Assembly: GCA_037179515.1 (NCBI GenBank)
Contig: JAXCGZ010007590.1
Span: forward strand, 70,001-134,000
Source of the DNA: Halocaridina rubra
Lineage: Eukaryota; Arthropoda; Malacostraca; Decapoda; Atyidae
Direction: 5' to 3'
DNA length: 64,000 nt
Under the pieces are notes generated by a model, which saw only the letters and a list, made by a program, of their open reading frames with translations, did no database searches and was not told where the DNA came from. Position 1 is the stretch's first letter. Each line of letters begins with the position of its first letter. The position numbers and the translations under genes were made by a program. Below are positions 11,081-21,700 of the stretch, piece after piece.

Positions 11081-13862
11081 TTGTTATACACAAATGCTGA
11101 TGGATTAGCTGGTAAGGCAGTAGAATTAAAAGACAGGATTCACAACAGTAAGGCAGATATAGTAGCAATTACAGAGACTAAGTTGAGTGAGGACATAAAC
11201 AGTGTCACAGTTTTTCCTAACGGCTTTAGAATATTAAGTGTTAAAAGATCTGAGAGGACTGGTGGAGGGATAGCACTGCTCATAAGGAAAAGGATTCAAG
11301 TTGAAGAAATAAACTTGGCTATAGAAAGTGAGTTCAAGGAATTTCTTGGTGCTCTCATAAATACTGGGTCAGAGAGCATTATAATAACTGTTGTATATAA
11401 CCCACCAAGGAACCAAGGAAAGTCAAATAGGTACTATTGAAGTCATAAACTCAGTTGTTAACATGGCACGGGAGTAAAAATGCAGGATTTTTATTTTGGG
11501 AGATTTTAATCATAAAGAGATAGATTGGATAAATCTTGACCAACACAGTGGTGGGGACTCATTCGGGGCAAGATTCCTAGATTGCGCACAGGGGAATTTC
11601 CTACACCAACATGTAATGGAACCAACGAGGGCCAGGGGTGGGGATGAACCACCGCTACTTGATCTAGTATTCACAGATAATGTGCTGGATATTGAAAAAA
11701 TTGAGTATGAACCACCAACTGAAAAGAGTGGCCACTGTGTGTTGTTGATGGAGTATATCATTGAAGATATTCTGCCTGAGAGTAGAGGCACTGAGGACAT
11801 GAGGAGGAACTATCCGAAAGGAGATTACATCAAAATGAATAAGCTTTTTGCAGTTATTGACTGGAGAACCTTATTTTACAACAAATCTGTACAAGAAATG
11901 TATGACATCTTTTGTGAGAAATATGAGAAGATAGTAGATTGCTGCATACCTGTCACCAAAGTAGGTGTAATTCATGCCAGAGAGAAATGGTTCGATAATG
12001 TGTGTAAAAGAGCTAAGGAGTGGAGAGACAAATGCTGGAAAAGGTATAGGAGGAAAAACAACATAAATGCAGGAAATGATTACCTAAGTAAAAGAAGAGA
12101 GGCAGAGAGAGACCATGAGAGGGACATAGCCAGGAAGGCTAAAGAAAATCCCAAGCTTTTGCACAGCTTTATCAGAGAAAAACTGAAGGTAAAAGAACAG
12201 GTTTTAAGGCTAAAGAGAACGGATGGAAGCATCACTGAGACGGATGAAGAGATCTGCAAAGAATTGAACAAGGAGTTTCAGTCAGTATTTACAGTAGAAA
12301 ATACCCCACCCCCTCAGATTGCAGAGATAGAATATCAAGGGCTGGTATTAGAGAACATCAACCTTACAGCCACAGAGATATGCAAAGCACTGATGGAGTT
12401 AGATGTTCATAATGCTACAGGTCCTGATGATATATACCCTCATGTCCTTAAAAAATGCACAAACTCAATATCAGTAGCACTAAGTATCATATTTAAAAAG
12501 TCACTGGAGTCAGGGGAGATTCCAAGGTGCTGGAAAGAAGCAAACGTGATACCTATCTTCAAAAAGCGAAGGAAGGATATGGCTCTAAACTATAGACCAG
12601 TTTCCTTGACCAGCATAGTTTGCAAAGTTATGGAGAAACTACTGAGGAGACATATCTCTCTTCACTTGGAATCCTTCAATTTTTTGTCAGTGAGGCAACA
12701 TGGCTTCAGAGAAGGTAGATCAACAGTAACAGTCTTATTAGGATTTTATGATGAGGTAAGCCAAATCTTACAGGAAAGAGGGGGCTGGGCAGATTGCATA
12801 TTCCTAGACTTCCAGAAAGCGTTTGACACTGTTCCTCTTAAGAGACTTATTAGGAAGCTGCAAGCAATGGCTAGAATAGGTAGAAATGTCTTGGAATGTA
12901 TAAAAACTTACTTAGAAGGAAGGGAACAGAGGGTTAGAGTAAGACACTCAGTGTCTGAATGGAGCAGAGTTAGTAGTGGAGTTCCACAGGGTTCAGTTTT
13001 AAGGCCACTTTTGTTCCTTGTATATGTAAATGACCTACCTGAGTCTGTAAATTCATTCATGAATATGTTTGCAGATGATGCAAAGATTGTGAAGAAAGTA
13101 AAAAACGAGAACAATGGTAAAGAACTTCAGGAGGATCTAAATAATCTGCATGAGTGGTCAGAAAAGTGGCTAATGAAATTCAATACTTCAAAATGTAAGG
13201 TAATGAGAATGGGTACAAGTGCAAGAAGGCCCAAGCCTGACTACTCGGTGGCTGGAGTACAACTTCAAGAGACAAAAAATGAGAGAGATCTAGGAGTAAA
13301 CATACTGGCAGATTTGTCTCCAGAAATACATATAAATGGCATAGTAAGGGCAGCATATGCCTTCTTATCAAATGTAAGGGTAGCCTTCAGGCACATGAAC
13401 AAGGAAATGTTCAGAAATATTTATTTAACCTATATGAGGCCAAAATTTTAATATGCAGCCCCCTTTTGGAATCCGCACTTGAAAAAGCACATATCTAAGC
13501 TTGAAAAAGTTCAAAGACATGCCACGAAACTGGTGCCAGAAATACGCAATCTCAGTTATGATGAGAGGCTGAGGGAATTAGACTTACCATCACTAAAAAC
13601 TAGAAAATAGAGGGGGGATATGATGACAGTCTTTAAATTCCTTCATGCTTATGATAGAGTGGATTTGGATCGATATTTTGATATGGCTGGCTCTAGAACT
13701 AGAGGTCATAGTTTGAAGCTTCATAAGAAAACTTCTTTGCAGGATGTAAGGAAATACTTTTTCAGTGTAAGAGTAGTTGATAATTGGAATTGGCTAAGCA
13801 TGGAGGTAGTTAATGCTATCTCAATCCATAGTTTTAAGGACAGGTATGATAAGTATCACTAA
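11081..13862 (+). pseudogene. CR1-D ORF2, endonuclease-reverse transcriptase, broken
   Basis: The endonuclease is split by a deletion near 11417 (PPRNQGKSNRYY, then stop); the frame resumes at 11496 (GDFNHKEIDW) and runs through reverse transcriptase to 13451. In-frame losses: seven codons missing at about 12070 (WQTYKRA segment), the conserved SVLGPLL reads SVLRPLL, TAA at 13449-13451 and TAG at about 13606. The last part (13620-13862) is in the same frame. FADDAKI is intact. The breaks suggest an older copy than B. Confidence 0.88.
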
Positions 13863-14369
13863 GTAGAAAATGGAACAGATCAGGAGACGGGAAGATACGA
13901 GCTTTGGGCTCTTTCCCGTAAACGCAATTAGTACAGCTGTCTTATTTTCTTCATTTTTTTGCTTTTCTTTTAGCTTTCTTTTTTACTATTTTTTTTATTT
14001 TGTATATATATTGAGTTAAATGTAAAGTCTAATCCTGTGATAATGTATCTTGGTTAGCTAGTGAGTTTATCAGTTAGGAAGAATATATAGCAGAAACAGG
14101 TGGGTGCCTCCTCAGACACAAATTCGAATTTTCCTTCAGGTTTGACTTTTGGTTTGTTGCATTTTTTTCTTTTTCTTTTTATCCTTAAATTACCATGGTC
14201 AAGTTTTTAAGTTAAGATGTGTGTTACCAGAAAAGAGATAAATTGAGTCACTAAATAGCACTTATATGGAGATATAAAAATTCTGTGTGAAGAATAAATA
14301 AAAGTTTTTCTCTTTTTTTTTCCTCTTTCTCTTCTTATTTCTATATTCTGTGAGAGGGAGAACATAAAA

Positions 14370-15449
14370 ATGAGGCCATCTCTGTCCCAAACCTCTCCCA
14401 TCCATGGGTCGGTAGGAGTGGTAGCCATTAGGAGACTTAAACAGAAAATCAAGAATTTAGAGGCAATAGTTATAAGCCTTGATGAAAAAATTCGGAATAT
14501 GGATGGAGAAATGAAAGAGAATGAAACACTCAGTGAGCAAATAAGATCTTTGGAGGAAGCAAATAAAGCACAAGGGCAGGAGAGAAAGGAACTAGAAAAA
14601 AGAATAAAGAAGCTGGAAGGGGAAAAGAGTCAACTAGAATCTAGAGTTTCTAAACAAGAAGATAAAAACAAACAGCTGAATGACAACCTAAAGGAATTAG
14701 ACGTTAGTTCACTGCTCTCTTCTGAGAGAGACGATATTGCTGCTTGGAATGTCCAGATTAAGGAAAACATTGAACAGTTTACAAAAGAGTTCCAGGAGCT
14801 GAAAATGGAAAATGATGCCATGAAAACTTCCTTTGCTGATGCACTAAAGGGGAATGTGGCAGTAAAAGAGGCTGTAAAGGTGGTGGCACTGGAAAATATA
14901 CAAACAGTTGACTATAAAGAAACAGTAATCGAAAAAATGAAAGACGTTGTGATGGAAAGGGCAAACCCACTCATCAGACAGGCACTTGATAAGGAGAAGA
15001 CAGTGGTAATCTCAGGCATAAGCGAATCCCAGGAGCCAACATGGCAGGGGAGACTTCAAGAAAATAAAGCTAGGGTTGTAGACCTGATAAGAAAGCTTGG
15101 AGTTGTTTGTGGTCCTGAGGATATTGTAAACATACACCAACTAGGTAAATATTCGAGGAAAGGAAAGCCGAGACCAACAAAAGTAACCTTTGAGAGAGGG
15201 GAAACATGTAGGGAAATATTGTTGAGAAAAAAAAGTCTAAAAGACCTTCAAGAATTCAAAGAAGTGTTCATTAGACGATACAGAACACAGGAAGAGATGG
15301 GAAAGATCAGAAACTTGTTGCAAGAGGCAAGAAGGTTAAATGAGGAAAGAAATGAAGAACAGAAGAAAAATTTTCATTTCAGAGTTCTTCCAGACAAAGG
15401 GGAGATAAAGAAGATAATGACAGAAGATCAGGGGATGGGGCCTCATTAA
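14370..15449 (+). CDS. CR1-E ORF1, intact coiled-coil/RRM protein (359 aa)
   Basis: Uninterrupted frame of 359 residues. The ATG used by copy D has changed to ATA here, so the start is the next ATG (MRPSLSQTSP). Residues about 20-140 form a long charged coiled coil; about 205-300 form an RRM-like domain of the L1-ORF1 type (TVVISGISES, DLIRKLGVVCG, HQLGKYSRKGKPRP, KVTFERG); about 300-345 is a helical basic tail (RRYRTQEEMGKI, EARRLNEERNEE). Such proteins bind LINE RNA and chaperone nucleic acids during target-primed reverse transcription; this is inferred from the family. The stop (TAA 15447-15449) lies within the open ORF2 frame. It is the only intact ORF1 of this family in the window. Confidence 0.85.
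   Translation: MRPSLSQTSPIHGSVGVVAIRRLKQKIKNLEAIVISLDEKIRNMDGEMKENETLSEQIRSLEEANKAQGQERKELEKRIKKLEGEKSQLESRVSKQEDKNKQLNDNLKELDVSSLLSSERDDIAAWNVQIKENIEQFTKEFQELKMENDAMKTSFADALKGNVAVKEAVKVVALENIQTVDYKETVIEKMKDVVMERANPLIRQALDKEKTVVISGISESQEPTWQGRLQENKARVVDLIRKLGVVCGPEDIVNIHQLGKYSRKGKPRPTKVTFERGETCREILLRKKSLKDLQEFKEVFIRRYRTQEEMGKIRNLLQEARRLNEERNEEQKKNFHFRVLPDKGEIKKIMTEDQGMGPH
15368..15374 (+). promoter_or_regulatory. Candidate -1 frameshift heptamer A_AAU_UUU at the ORF1/ORF2 overlap
   Basis: In copy E the ORF1 codons AAT TTT at 15369-15374, preceded by A, form an X_XXY_YYZ heptamer in the correct phase. ORF2 is the -1 frame of ORF1 and is open from a TGA at about 15353 through the ORF1 stop, so a -1 slip here would make an ORF1-ORF2 fusion. 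The heptamer is also in phase in copy B (4611-4617) and copy D (near 10998). It is lost in decayed copies I and M. I see no obvious downstream stem-loop or pseudoknot. Confidence 0.4.
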
Positions 15450-15451
15450 GA

Positions 15452-18275
15452 TTGTTATACACAAATGCTGATGGATTAGCTGGTAAGGCAGTAGAATTAA
15501 AAGATAGGATTCACAACAGTAAGGCAGATATAGTAGCAATTACAGAGACTAAGTTGAGTGAGGACATAAACAGTGTCACAGTTTTTCCTAAGGGTTTCAG
15601 AATACTAAGGGTTGAAAGATCTGAGATGACTGGTGGAGGGATAGCACTGCTCATAAGTGAAAGGATTCAAGTCGAAGAAATAAACTTGGCTATAGAAAGT
15701 GAGTTCAAGGAATTTCTTGTTGCTCGCATAAATACTGGGTCAGAGAGCATTATAATAACTGTTGTATACAACCCACCAAGGAACCAAAATAGGCTTGAAG
15801 TTTATGAGAAAAGTCATATAGGTACTATTGAAGTCATAAACTCAGTTGTTAACATGGCACGGGAAAAAAAATGTAGGATTTTGATTATGGGAGACTTTAA
15901 TCATAAAGAGATAGATTGGATAAATCTTGACCCACACAGTGGTGAGGACTCATTCGGGGCAAGATTCCTGGATTGCGTACAAGGGAATTTCCTACACCAA
16001 CATGTAATGGAACCAACAAGGGCCAGGGGTGGGGATGAGCCATCACTACTTGATCTAGTGGTCACAGATAATGTGTTGGATATTGAAAAAATTGAGTATG
16101 AACCACCAATTGGAAAGAGTGACCACAGTGTGTTGTTGATGGAGTATATCATTGAAGATATTCTTCCTGAGAGTAGAGGCACTGTGGACATGAGGAGGAA
16201 CTATCCGAAAGGAGATTACATCAAAATGAATGAGCTTTTTACAGTTATTGACTAGAGAGCCTTATTTTACAACAATTCTGTACAAGAAATGTATGACATC
16301 TTTTGTGAGAAATATGGGAAGATAGCAGATTGCTGCATACCTGTCACCAAAGTAGGTGTAATTCATGCCAGAGAGAAATGGTTCGATAATGGGTGTAAAA
16401 GAGCTAAGGAGTGGAGAGACAAATGCTGGAAAAGGTATAGGAAGAGAAAAAACATAAATGCCTGGCAAACCTACAAAAGAGCAAGAAATGACTACCTAAG
16501 TAAAACAAGAGAGGCAGACAGATACTATGAGAGGGACATCACCAGGAAGGCTAAAGAAAATCCCAAGCTTTTCCACAGCTTTATCAGAGGAAAACTGAAG
16601 GTAAAAGAACAGGTTTTAAGGCTAAAGAGAGCGGATGGAAGCATCACTGAGACGGATGAAGAGATCTGCAAAGAATTGAACAAGGAGTTTCAGTCAGTAT
16701 TTACAGTAGAAAATACCCCACCCCCTCAGATTGCAGAGATAGAAGCTCAAGGGCCGGTATTAGAGAACATCAACCTTACAGCCACAGAGGTATGCAAAGC
16801 GCTGATGGATTTAGATATTTATAAAGCTACAGGTCCTGATGACATATCCCCTCATGTGCTTAAAAAATGCGCGAACTCAATATCAATGGCACTAAGTATC
16901 ATATTTAAAAAGTCACTGGAGTCAGGGGAGATTCCAAGATGCTGGAAACAAGCAAATGTGATACCTATCTTCAAAAAGGGAAGGAGGGATACGGTTCTGA
17001 ACTATAGACCAGTTTCCTTGACCAGCATAGTTTGCAAAGTTATGGAGAAACTACTAAGGAAACATATCTCTCTTCACATGGAATCTTTCAACTTTTTGTC
17101 AGTGAGGCAACATGGCTTCAGAGAAGGTAGAGCAACAGTAACAAACTTATTAGAATTTTATGATGAGGTAAGCCAAATCTTACAGGAAAGAGAGGGCTGG
17201 GCAGATTGCATATTCCTAGACTTCCAGAAAGCGTTTGACACTGTTCCACATGGGAGACTTATTAGGAAGCTGCAATCAATGGCTAGAATAGGTGGAAATA
17301 TTTTAGAATGGATAAAAACTTACTTAGAAGGAAGGGAACAGAGGGTTAGAGTAAGACACTCAGTGTCTGAATGGAGAAGAGTTAGTAGTGGAGTTCCACA
17401 GTGTTCAGTTTTAGGGCCACTTTTGTTCCTTGTATATGTAAATGACCTACCAGAGTCTGTAAATTCATTCATGAATATGTTTGCAGATTATGCAAAGATT
17501 GTGAAGAAAGTAAAAAAACGAGAACAATGGTAGAGAACTTCAGGAGGATCTAAATAATCTGCATGAGTGGTCAGAAAAGTGGTTAATGAAATGCAATACT
17601 TCAAAATGTAAGGTAATGAGAATGGGTACAAGTGCAAGAAGGCCCAAGCTTGACTACTCGGTGGCTGAAGTACAACTTCAAGAGACAGAAAATGAGAGAG
17701 ATCTAGGAGTAAACATACTGGCAGATTTGTCTCCAGAAATACATATAAATGGCATAGTAAGGGCAGCATATGCATTCTTATCAAATGTAAGGGTAGCATT
17801 CAGGCACATGGACAAGGAACTGTTCAGAAATATTTATGTAACCTATGTGAGGCCAAAACTCGAATATGCAGCCCCCTTTTGGAATCCGCACTTGAAAAAG
17901 CACATAGCTAAGCTGGAAAAAGTTCAAAGACATGCCACGAAACTGGTGCCAGAAATACGCAATATCAGTTATGATGAGAGGCTGAGGGAATTAGACTTAC
18001 CATCACTCGAAGCTAGAAGAGTGAGGGGGGATATGGTGACAGTCTTTAAATTCCTTCATGGTTATGATAGAGTGGATAGGGATCGATATTTTGATATGGC
18101 TGGCTCTGGAACTAGAGGTCATAGTTTGAAGCTTCGTAAGAAAACTTCTTTGCAGGATGTAAGGAAATACTTTTTCAGTGTAAGAGTAGTTGATAATTGG
18201 AATTGGCTAAGCGAGGAGGTAGTTAATGCTATCTTAATCCATAGTTTTAAGGAGAGGTATAATAAGTATCACTAA
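15452..18275 (+). pseudogene. CR1-E ORF2, endonuclease-reverse transcriptase, inactivated
   Basis: About 940 codons with the full endonuclease (ADIVAITETKL, LIMGDFNHKEIDW) and reverse transcriptase. Breaks: TAG at 16253-16255 (a Trp codon, TGG, in copy B) and one extra A at about 17515 that shifts the frame, which resumes by 17586 and ends at 18275. The catalytic FADD motif reads FADY (17484-17495 region), so the reverse transcriptase is catalytically dead regardless of the frame breaks. SVPQG is also altered (PQCSVLG). The frame starts without ATG. Confidence 0.88.
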
Positions 18276-18550
18276 GTATAAAATGGAACCGATCAGGAGA
18301 CGGGAAGATACGAGCTTTGGGCTCTTTTCCGTAAACACAATTAGGTAATCACAATTAGGTAATCACAATTAGGTAATCACACTTGGGTAAGCACATACAT
18401 GGCAGGCATCAGAACGCACAGATTCAGTATCTCTTAAGTTTTTCCTTTTTTTTTTTTGAGTGACCAAGACGTAAGTATAAAATATACACAAAATTTCCCT
18501 AAATAACAAATCCTGCAGAGTATTGTGAGTAAAACAATTATATTTGTTGT

Positions 18551-18733
18551 TGTTTGATGCTCCTTAAATTTGGAGATATTTATAGATAAATGAGGCACAA
18601 TAAAATAGGAGACTGAAAGGGCATTATGAACAGTTCTTGTCTGCCACCTAGTGGGCATCTTTATTACTTTCAATGTAAACAAAACATGGATTCGTTCATT
18701 AACAAAATAACAATTATATCAAATATTGTAACA
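18551..18733 (-). repeat. Gypsy-1 3' LTR (183 bp)
   Basis: On the minus strand it runs TGTTACAATA...GCATCAAACA, with the TG/CA ends typical of LTRs. It contains AATAAA (polyadenylation-like), a TATAAATA box near its 3' end, and CCACTAGGTGGCAG (complement of 18641-18654), a match to the CTCF core consensus. A polypurine tract, AAAAAGAGGGA (complement of 18734-18744), sits directly upstream in the element's orientation. Confidence 0.95.
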
Positions 18734-18744
18734 TCCCTCTTTTT
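18734..18744 (-). other. Gypsy-1 polypurine tract
   Basis: AAAAAGAGGGA on the minus strand, immediately before the 3' LTR and about 40 bp after the Gag-Pol stop. Known role in the family: primer for plus-strand DNA synthesis. Confidence 0.75.
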
Positions 18745-18786
18745 ATGAAGCAAAAAAAATAAGTTATCTTGAAAACGAAAAATAAA

Positions 18787-21700
18787 TCACTCTCTGTAAA
18801 CAACAAAATCATTATATTTAGAGGGTAAAATATTCCTTGTACTCCTTGTGATTCTCTTTTGAGGAGTGAAAGACTCTTGAACTCTGAGATTCTCACTTGT
18901 TGGGTTCACATGTTTATCCTGTGGAATTTCAACCTGTTGCTGACTTTGTACTACATTACTAGAATCTTCACTACTGTGATGCGAAACATTTCTTTCATTT
19001 GACTTATTAAGGTCTACTCTATTTCTTCTCAATAAACCAGCATCAGTTGAAATTTCATAAGATCTCTCGTCTAAACGTTCCTTCACAATACCTTTTTCCC
19101 AAGCTTTCTTTCCCATTACAGTGGGTTTTATTCTCACAACATCATCTTCCTGTAAAGGATCAAGATCTTTGGCATGCACATTATAATATTTAGCGGACCT
19201 GCTATTTCTATAATGTCTGTTAATCTTAATTTTATCTACATTGATCTCAGATGGTTTCAACAACTTTGAAGAAACTGGGAGAAGAGTACGTGTGCGTCTC
19301 CCTAGGCTTTTTTGAGCCGGACTGTATTCATCACTGTGAGACGGACAATTACGGTAGTCTAATATTGCCAAATAAGGGTCATTATTGCTTTCTATGGCTT
19401 TTCTGAGTATGGACTTTGCAGTTTTTACAGCGGATTCTGCCTGTCCATTAGACTGAGGATGTTTAGGGCTTGACGTACAATGTTCTATATCCCACACTCT
19501 TATAAAATTCTGAAATATATCACTTGTAAATTGAGTTCCACAGTCACTAACTAAGATGGAAGGAGTACCATACCTTGCAAAATGTGCTTTTAGCTTACGT
19601 ATAACAGTAGATGCTTTTATATCTTCTAACCTATCAATTTCCCAAAAATTACTGAAATAGTCTACTGTTACAAGATAAAACTGATTACTCAATTCAAAAA
19701 TATCTGTGCCAACTTTCTCCCATGGCCTATCAGACACTTCATGTGGCATAAGAGTTTCTTTCTGCTGAGATTTTTGAAATTTGCAACAGATTTCACATTG
19801 AGAAATATGTTCTTTAATATCACCATTCATACCAGGCCAATATACACACTCACGAGCCCTTCGTAGACAACTTTCTACGCCAATGTGACAAGAGTGAATA
19901 GCCTGTTTAATTTCTTTCCTCAAATTGGCAGGAATCACAACTCTATCACCTTTAAATACAAGTCCATTCTGTATAGAAAGTTCATCTCTAATATGATAAT
20001 AAGGCAAAACAGTTATAGGTACATTACATTTATACTCTGGCCACCCATTTGTTATCATATTTGTCACTTCAAGCAAAATTTCATCACTGGCCACAGCATC
20101 ACGAATTTTCTTTAACCTGTCTTCCCTAATAGGCAAATAAGATACAACATTAACATATTCAAAATCATTACCATTTTCAGTTTCACTTAGAAATGATCGA
20201 GACAGCAAATCTGCTATATGCATGTTCTTACCAGCAGTATGCTTAAGTTCAATATCGTATTGTTGTGCAGTCAATAACATGCCTTGTAGCCTCTTTGGTG
20301 CTCTATCTAATGGTTTCAAGATTATACTCTGTAGTGGTTTGTGATCAGTTATAACCAAAGTATGTTGTCCAAAAGTGTACTGATGGAATTTCTTTAAAGC
20401 AAACACAATAGCCAGCATTTCTTTCTCTATCTGAGCATACCTTGTTTCCGTGTCAGTTAGAGCTCTGCTTGCATAAGACAACGGTTTACCACCTTGCATT
20501 AGAACTGCACCAAGTCCACATCTGCTAGCATCACACTGTATAACTAGCTGTTTATTTTGATCATAATAAGCAAGAATTGGAGTCTTAGTGATGCAACACT
20601 TAATTTTCTCAAAAGCTCTAGCCTGTTCATCACCCCAAAACCATTCTTTGTCTTTACGTAAAAGTTGTCGTATGGGCACCATCAGGTCAGAGAGTCTAGG
20701 CATGAATTTTGACAAATAGTTTATCATTCCACTAAAGCATTGAATCTCAGTGACATTAGTTGGAGCTTTCATCGATACAATTGCTTCAATTTTACTGGGA
20801 TCTGGCTTAAGGCCTTCATTAGTTATTACATGTCCAAGAAATGTTATCTCACTCTTTCTTATTTCAGCCTTTTCTCTGTTAAGACGGATACCATGCTTAC
20901 GACATCGTTCCAATAAATTTCTTAAATTTTCATCATGATCTAACTGTGCTTCTTCTAGAGAATTACCTATTCCATATACCAAAATGTCATCAGCAATGCA
21001 TATTATTCCTAGCAAACCATCTAAAGAGTTCTGCAGTCGTTTCTGAAAAACTTCACTACTGATTGCTAGGCCAAAGGGCAGTCTAAACCACCGATATCTT
21101 CCAAAAGGGGTTTGAAAGGTAGTTAAATGACTTGACTCTTCATCCAAAACACAGTGCCAATATCCATTTCTTAAATCTAGTTTAGAGAACACTTTAGCTT
21201 GTGCTAATTCAGGTAAAACATCATCGATAATTGGCAAAGGATGCATTTCTTTAATTATGGCTTTATTTAATTGCTGAGGATCTATGCAAATTCTTATGTC
21301 TTCACTATTTTTCTTAGAAGCTACTACCATGCGACTCACCCATTCAGTTGGTTTGTCTACTTTACAAATGACATTTTGTTTCTCTAACTCAGATAATTTG
21401 GATTTTACCTTCCTTTTAAGTTGAATTGGCACTCTACATGAAGATATAGCAAATGGCTTGACTTCTCTGTCTAAAGTCATATGTACCACCCCAGGTAACT
21501 TACCAATTTCATTACAAAACACATCTGAATATTCCTGAAAAACATCAGTATTATAAGATTCACTGTGTACAGAACATATGTTATCATAATTGATGGTAAG
21601 GAAACCCATCTGTTCTGATGCACGTTTTCCTAACAAAGGCATATAATTCTCAGCCACTATAATAAACTCAACATTATATCTCTTTGAATTTATCTCATTT

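Larger units (their letters stand above)
9250..13927 (+). mobile_element. CR1-clade LINE copy D, nearly full length
   Basis: Contains about 700 bp of 5' UTR (9250-9952), decayed ORF1, decayed ORF2 and 3' UTR. Compared with the longest 5' UTR (copy M, from 57229), it lacks about the first 200 bp. The 5' UTR ends with a TATAAAA element near 9865, an AATAAA and a pyrimidine-rich tract just before ORF1; the same arrangement recurs in E and F, so it is a candidate internal promoter, untested. The copy ends without complete tail repeats (CGCAATTA at about 13927), where copy E's 5' UTR starts. Confidence 0.9.
13928..18383 (+). mobile_element. CR1-clade LINE copy E, most complete ORF1/ORF2 arrangement
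   Basis: 5'-truncated in the 5' UTR (440 bp remain, 13928-14369), then intact ORF1, ORF2 with one nonsense codon and one frameshift, and a 3' UTR with three AATTAGGTAATCAC repeats. It is the best copy in the window for seeing how ORF1 and ORF2 are joined. It follows copy D with no spacer and is followed at about 18384 by the 5' UTR of copy F, which is shared with 57229-57400. Confidence 0.92.
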
